Origin: Bacteroidales bacterium
GTDB lineage: Bacteria; Bacteroidota; Bacteroidia; Bacteroidales; F082
Reading direction: 5' to 3'
NCBI GenBank assembly: GCA_016290215.1
Contig: JAEETH010000004.1
Span: 45,954 to 109,953, forward strand
DNA: 64,000 bases
Part shown: positions 60,950 through 64,000 of the stretch, in pieces
Layout: every line of letters begins with the position of its first letter
How positions within the stretch are numbered: position 1 is the stretch's first letter
Position numbers and translations under genes: made by a program
Notes under the pieces: model-generated
The model's database searches: none
What the model saw: the letters and a program-made list of their open reading frames with translations, nothing else
Told to the model about the DNA's origin: nothing

Positions 60950-60957
60950 GGTTGTTT

Positions 60958-63183
60958 TTAGTTCGGTTTATCGAAAAGGAAGTCAAATGTTTGATAAGGC
61001 GTATTGTCACCAATTAAGCGAGCCAAATCCTCTGGTGAACGGGAGTGACCGGCTGAGGCTGCTCTTGGAAGCATATAACCAATTGATTGCTTAAATCTGT
61101 AATAATTCCCTAGTTTAAATAGTAATCTTACAGGGTTCTCGTTATCTGTCACATTAGTCAACGTGATGGATTCAATCTTATATGCCCCCAAAAGGGGTTT
61201 GTTGTCAAATGGTGCGAGATATTTGATTCGGGAGAAATCTTGCATCAAGTTGGGCTTGTATCCCGAAAGAAATTCTTCAGCTGTACCCTCCATCAAAGCC
61301 TCTAAGTCATTGACTTTTTTGTCAATGGAGAATACAATCATCAATTCTTCTTTCTTTTGTTGAGGACCCTTCATCCCACTAGTGTAGCCCATTTCCTTCA
61401 GTTTCTGTGTTGGGTCTTCTCCTAATTTATAGTCTTCTCCTTCAGTTACAAAGAAGTACTTATTTAGTTCAAATAACAATGCCTCGTTTTCTTTCCTTTC
61501 CTGTTCGTTTTCAGTGTTTTCCAATGCCAGCACAAATACCTCTTCGTTGTCAAACGGACTGAATACCTTGCCAATCAGTTTATTTAGGTTTTTGTCCATA
61601 TAGCCTTTGGCGTAGGTGGATGGCTTGGGAGCAAAGGCATAGAATTGGAACTTGGATGCCAATACTTCTTGGATTTTCTTCCTAAAGATGGTTCTGACAT
61701 GTGCTTTCCATTGCGCCTTCTCCGATTCTTTGTTTCGCGCGTACATTCTGACAACGAATAGGAAATTGATGTCATAATACATCAACAACAAGGTGTCGCG
61801 GTCGAAGAGGCGATTGTCGAATTGGGTGGAGATATAGGTCTCTTCACGAGGTTTGACATTCAGGTCGTTCCCTTCGGCATCAGTGCCTCGGTCGTAGGTC
61901 GGCTGGTCGTCAACAAAAGCGGACAAGAAGAAGTTGGGAATGATGTCATAACCCTCGTTGGGCGAATCGGGGCGCAGCCTTATGTCTCTGAATCTTTTAT
62001 CGGTCTCACTTTTCATCTGTCGCCCTTCTTCATTGTCTTTCCACAAGTCAATGTTCCATTGTATCACATTACGGGCGTAGGTGTATTGCTTCGAGACGGA
62101 AGGCTTTCCAAGAGCCGTCGACATCTTGTAATACTTGGAGTCACCGATGTAGTACACTTCTCGGTTTTGAGACGAAGTAAGCGCCAAGTCGGTGTACATG
62201 TGGTCCACCTGTTTGCCGTCGTCTTGGTCGGCCAATCCGGGCGGGATTTTGTCATGAGAAGTGCCTATGAGTTCGTCTATCATCGCCTCAAAGATGATAT
62301 TGTATTTCTTGGCAAGCAGATATTCCTTGTTTTCGGTGTTGACGGCGAGCAGGTAGGTGTTGTCGAAAAATGCATAGCAGAGTTCCCATAGCAGCACCGC
62401 TTTGTCGGAGAAATACTTGTATCGGATTTCTTTCAATCTGGTTTTGCCGTAACCTTTGCGATAGGTCTCAAACTGCGACGGAGTGAGCAACTCATATTGC
62501 ATATTGATAGGCGTGCGGAAGCCGTACTCGCGGTTGACATAGTCAAGGATGGAGAAGAAGATGACGAACAGCTCCTCGTCGAAATTGATTTGCCGTTTGC
62601 GGTTGACGGGATCCAGATAAACCGGAGTGCCGTTTTGGAGGATGGCTTCTGATTGTGAGATGGTCCGCGTCCAGTTGATTTTGTTGTGGCCCGAGTGGAT
62701 GTTTTTGACCGTGTATAGAAAGAAATCCTGGTTCTCTTGGTTGAATTGGATGAGGGACAGGATGATGTCGAGATAGGTGTTGGCTTGATGCCGCATCCCT
62801 TTCCCCGAGCGCGGAAGACGACGGTAATAGATGGCCTGTGAATTGGGTTTATGCTGGTGGTAAACAGCAATTGTCCTATAAATCCACACTGCAAACTCGT
62901 AAAGGAACTTGCGGTATTCTTGGGTCAAGTGTTTCTGCTGCCCTTCAGGTGTGATGATTTCTTTTGGGTCGATAGTTGTATTAGGGCCAATCACCAATTG
63001 ATCCTTGTCGTTGAGCAAAACCTTGGGGAGAATAAACACACAATCGGGTATGGCGGGCTCGTAGTAATAACCCACATAGCTCACGCTGACGTTTTTGTTG
63101 ATGTCTTGCAACTCACTGATACCGTGCAGCGCTACTTTGACATCTTCGGCAGCATATTGGTGTTCCTCAAAAATGATATACAT
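60958..63183 (-). CDS. Restriction-endonuclease-like protein (LlaJI-type candidate), 741 aa
   Basis: Near residues 345-365 the protein has DHMYTDLALT followed by VYYIGDSKYYKM, i.e. an Asp and a D-x-K after a hydrophobic strand, as in PD-(D/E)XK nucleases; LlaJI-family restriction enzymes have a similar setting. The long N-terminal half is helical with many aromatic residues, and I see no ATPase motif. It starts at the ATG overlapping the stop of the upstream YhcG-like gene, so the two are cotranscribed. Its target could be DNA of invading elements. Family assignment is tentative. Confidence 0.55.
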   Translation of the reverse strand: MYIIFEEHQYAAEDVKVALHGISELQDINKNVSVSYVGYYYEPAIPDCVFILPKVLLNDKDQLVIGPNTTIDPKEIITPEGQQKHLTQEYRKFLYEFAVWIYRTIAVYHQHKPNSQAIYYRRLPRSGKGMRHQANTYLDIILSLIQFNQENQDFFLYTVKNIHSGHNKINWTRTISQSEAILQNGTPVYLDPVNRKRQINFDEELFVIFFSILDYVNREYGFRTPINMQYELLTPSQFETYRKGYGKTRLKEIRYKYFSDKAVLLWELCYAFFDNTYLLAVNTENKEYLLAKKYNIIFEAMIDELIGTSHDKIPPGLADQDDGKQVDHMYTDLALTSSQNREVYYIGDSKYYKMSTALGKPSVSKQYTYARNVIQWNIDLWKDNEEGRQMKSETDKRFRDIRLRPDSPNEGYDIIPNFFLSAFVDDQPTYDRGTDAEGNDLNVKPREETYISTQFDNRLFDRDTLLLMYYDINFLFVVRMYARNKESEKAQWKAHVRTIFRKKIQEVLASKFQFYAFAPKPSTYAKGYMDKNLNKLIGKVFSPFDNEEVFVLALENTENEQERKENEALLFELNKYFFVTEGEDYKLGEDPTQKLKEMGYTSGMKGPQQKKEELMIVFSIDKKVNDLEALMEGTAEEFLSGYKPNLMQDFSRIKYLAPFDNKPLLGAYKIESITLTNVTDNENPVRLLFKLGNYYRFKQSIGYMLPRAASAGHSRSPEDLARLIGDNTPYQTFDFLFDKPN

Positions 63184-64000
63184 TAGTCCTTGTCGTTTTT
63201 GATTCTGTCGCCCAAATTCTGTTCTATTTCTTCGATGGTAGGGATGGTACCTTCCACTTTCTCCGGATAGAGTTTGGCCAGTTCGTACTCCGAAATGCCT
63301 AAGGGCTGACTGCTGGCTTCCAGTGCATATTGTGCCACAAGGCTATCTTTCTCCTTGCAAATCAAGATGCCGATAGTGGGATTGTCACGCCCTTCTTTCT
63401 TTAATATGTGGTTGCATGCCACGACATATCCTCCGAGTTGTCCGGCATCGGCAAACTCAAACTTGCCAATTTTCACCTCAATCACTACGTAGCACGACAA
63501 GTTCAAATTGTAGAAAAGTAGGTCGATGAAGTTCTCCGTGTCGCCTATCTGCAAGCGGTATTCCTTGCCTACATAAGCGAAGCCAGTGCCTAATTCTACC
63601 AAGAATTGTGTGATGTTGTCGAGTAGTTTGTCTTTTAACAACCGTTCGTTGTATTTATCGGTGATGCCAGTAAAGGCAAAGTCATACGGGTCTTTTGTCA
63701 ATTCTTGCGCCAGGTCGCTTGTCTCATCTGGTAAAGTGCGGCTGAAATTGGTCAATGCCTTCCCCTGCCGTTCGTAGAGGTCGGTGTCAAGGAAGTTGAG
63801 CAGCATGTTGCGGCTCCAACCATTTTGCATGGTCTGATGGACAAAGAATAGTGCTTTTTGCGGAGCGTTTTTACATTTGTCAATGAGCAACATGTGGTGC
63901 CCCCACGGGACGGAGAATATTTCACTTTTGATTTGCTCCACAAGTTGAGGCAGAATTGTATCATTGGATTTTGCAGCAGGTTGCTGCAATTTTTCCTCGT
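63183..64000 (-). CDS. YhcG/DUF1016-type PD-(D/E)XK nuclease, 5' end outside the window
   Basis: At least 272 residues are visible and the frame runs off the window end (in frame 'EEKLQQPAAKSND'), so the N-terminal domain is missing. The YhcG signature is seen: ILPQLVEQIKSEIFSVPWGH, NGWSRNMLLNFLDT, and the nuclease core GDTENFIDLLFYN with CYVVIEVKIG (E-x-K), then AGQLGGYV. YhcG-type proteins are associated with restriction-modification and Holliday junction handling. It overlaps the following gene by one base (TAATG). Expected full length is about 330-350 aa. Confidence 0.8.
   Translation of the reverse strand, partial: EEKLQQPAAKSNDTILPQLVEQIKSEIFSVPWGHHMLLIDKCKNAPQKALFFVHQTMQNGWSRNMLLNFLDTDLYERQGKALTNFSRTLPDETSDLAQELTKDPYDFAFTGITDKYNERLLKDKLLDNITQFLVELGTGFAYVGKEYRLQIGDTENFIDLLFYNLNLSCYVVIEVKIGKFEFADAGQLGGYVVACNHILKKEGRDNPTIGILICKEKDSLVAQYALEASSQPLGISEYELAKLYPEKVEGTIPTIEEIEQNLGDRIKNDKD

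Noticed and set aside
60798-61013. 71-aa frame on the minus strand
   Set aside because: Overlaps the YqaE/Pmp3 gene in another frame and has low-complexity Arg/His content; the 51-aa protein is a true family match.

Overview
The window looks like a chromosomal segment of a gut-type Bacteroidales (Prevotella/Bacteroides-like). Signs are Bacteroidetes-style promoters with a TAnnTTTG -7 box before most ordinary genes, a type IX secretion sorting domain, a GH92 mannosidase, a DUF6261 protein, a BspA-like leucine-rich-repeat protein and weak ribosome binding sites. No rRNA, tRNA, CRISPR array, integrase or intact insertion sequence was recognised. Functions are inferred from motifs read by eye; no database search was run.

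Layout: 0.1-8.0 kb holds small uncharacterised minus-strand genes plus a plus-strand XRE-ImmA/PIN-like pair, an array of alternating 41-42 bp palindromic repeats and a DUF6261 gene. 8.0-22.5 kb is a defence block: cytosine methyltransferase, PD-(D/E)XK nuclease, a 2072-residue DUF1998-type helicase and a 979-residue partner (Druantia type II-like content), then a small ORF and a RloC/PrrC-like AAA ATPase. 22.6-26.7 kb has uncharacterised proteins, an LRR protein and an N-formylglutamate amidohydrolase-like gene. 26.7-32.7 kb is an AddAB-like helicase/nuclease pair. 32.8-40.2 kb carries a SIS protein, a truncated sigma-54-like protein, a retropepsin-like protease and a tightly coupled ADP-ribose cassette (PARG-type hydrolase, NADAR, PfkB kinase, ART-like protein). 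40.2-44.3 kb is sbcDC. 44.3-48.0 kb has a small paralogue, a caspase/CHAT-like protein with an AAA+ ATPase, and a sigma-70-family factor. 48.2-60.9 kb is mostly ordinary metabolism and envelope genes. 61.0 kb to the end is a restriction-like gene and a YhcG-type nuclease that runs off the window.

The main discovery is regulatory. Ten minus-strand transcription units share one promoter: RGTTRAA, exactly 17 bases, then CTATA, with identical 29-base length in every copy. This is close to the classical TTGAAA-N17-TATAAT layout and unlike the TAnnTTTG promoters of neighbouring genes. The units include the ADP-ribose cassette, the SIS gene, the AAA+/caspase-like pair, a WG-repeat protein and two paralogous pairs of small proteins. 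An alternative sigma factor at 47354-48022 and a sigma-54-like fragment at 33974-34846 lie among them. I infer a dedicated sigma factor with a dispersed stress or defence regulon, interrupted by defence and DNA-repair blocks that use housekeeping promoters.
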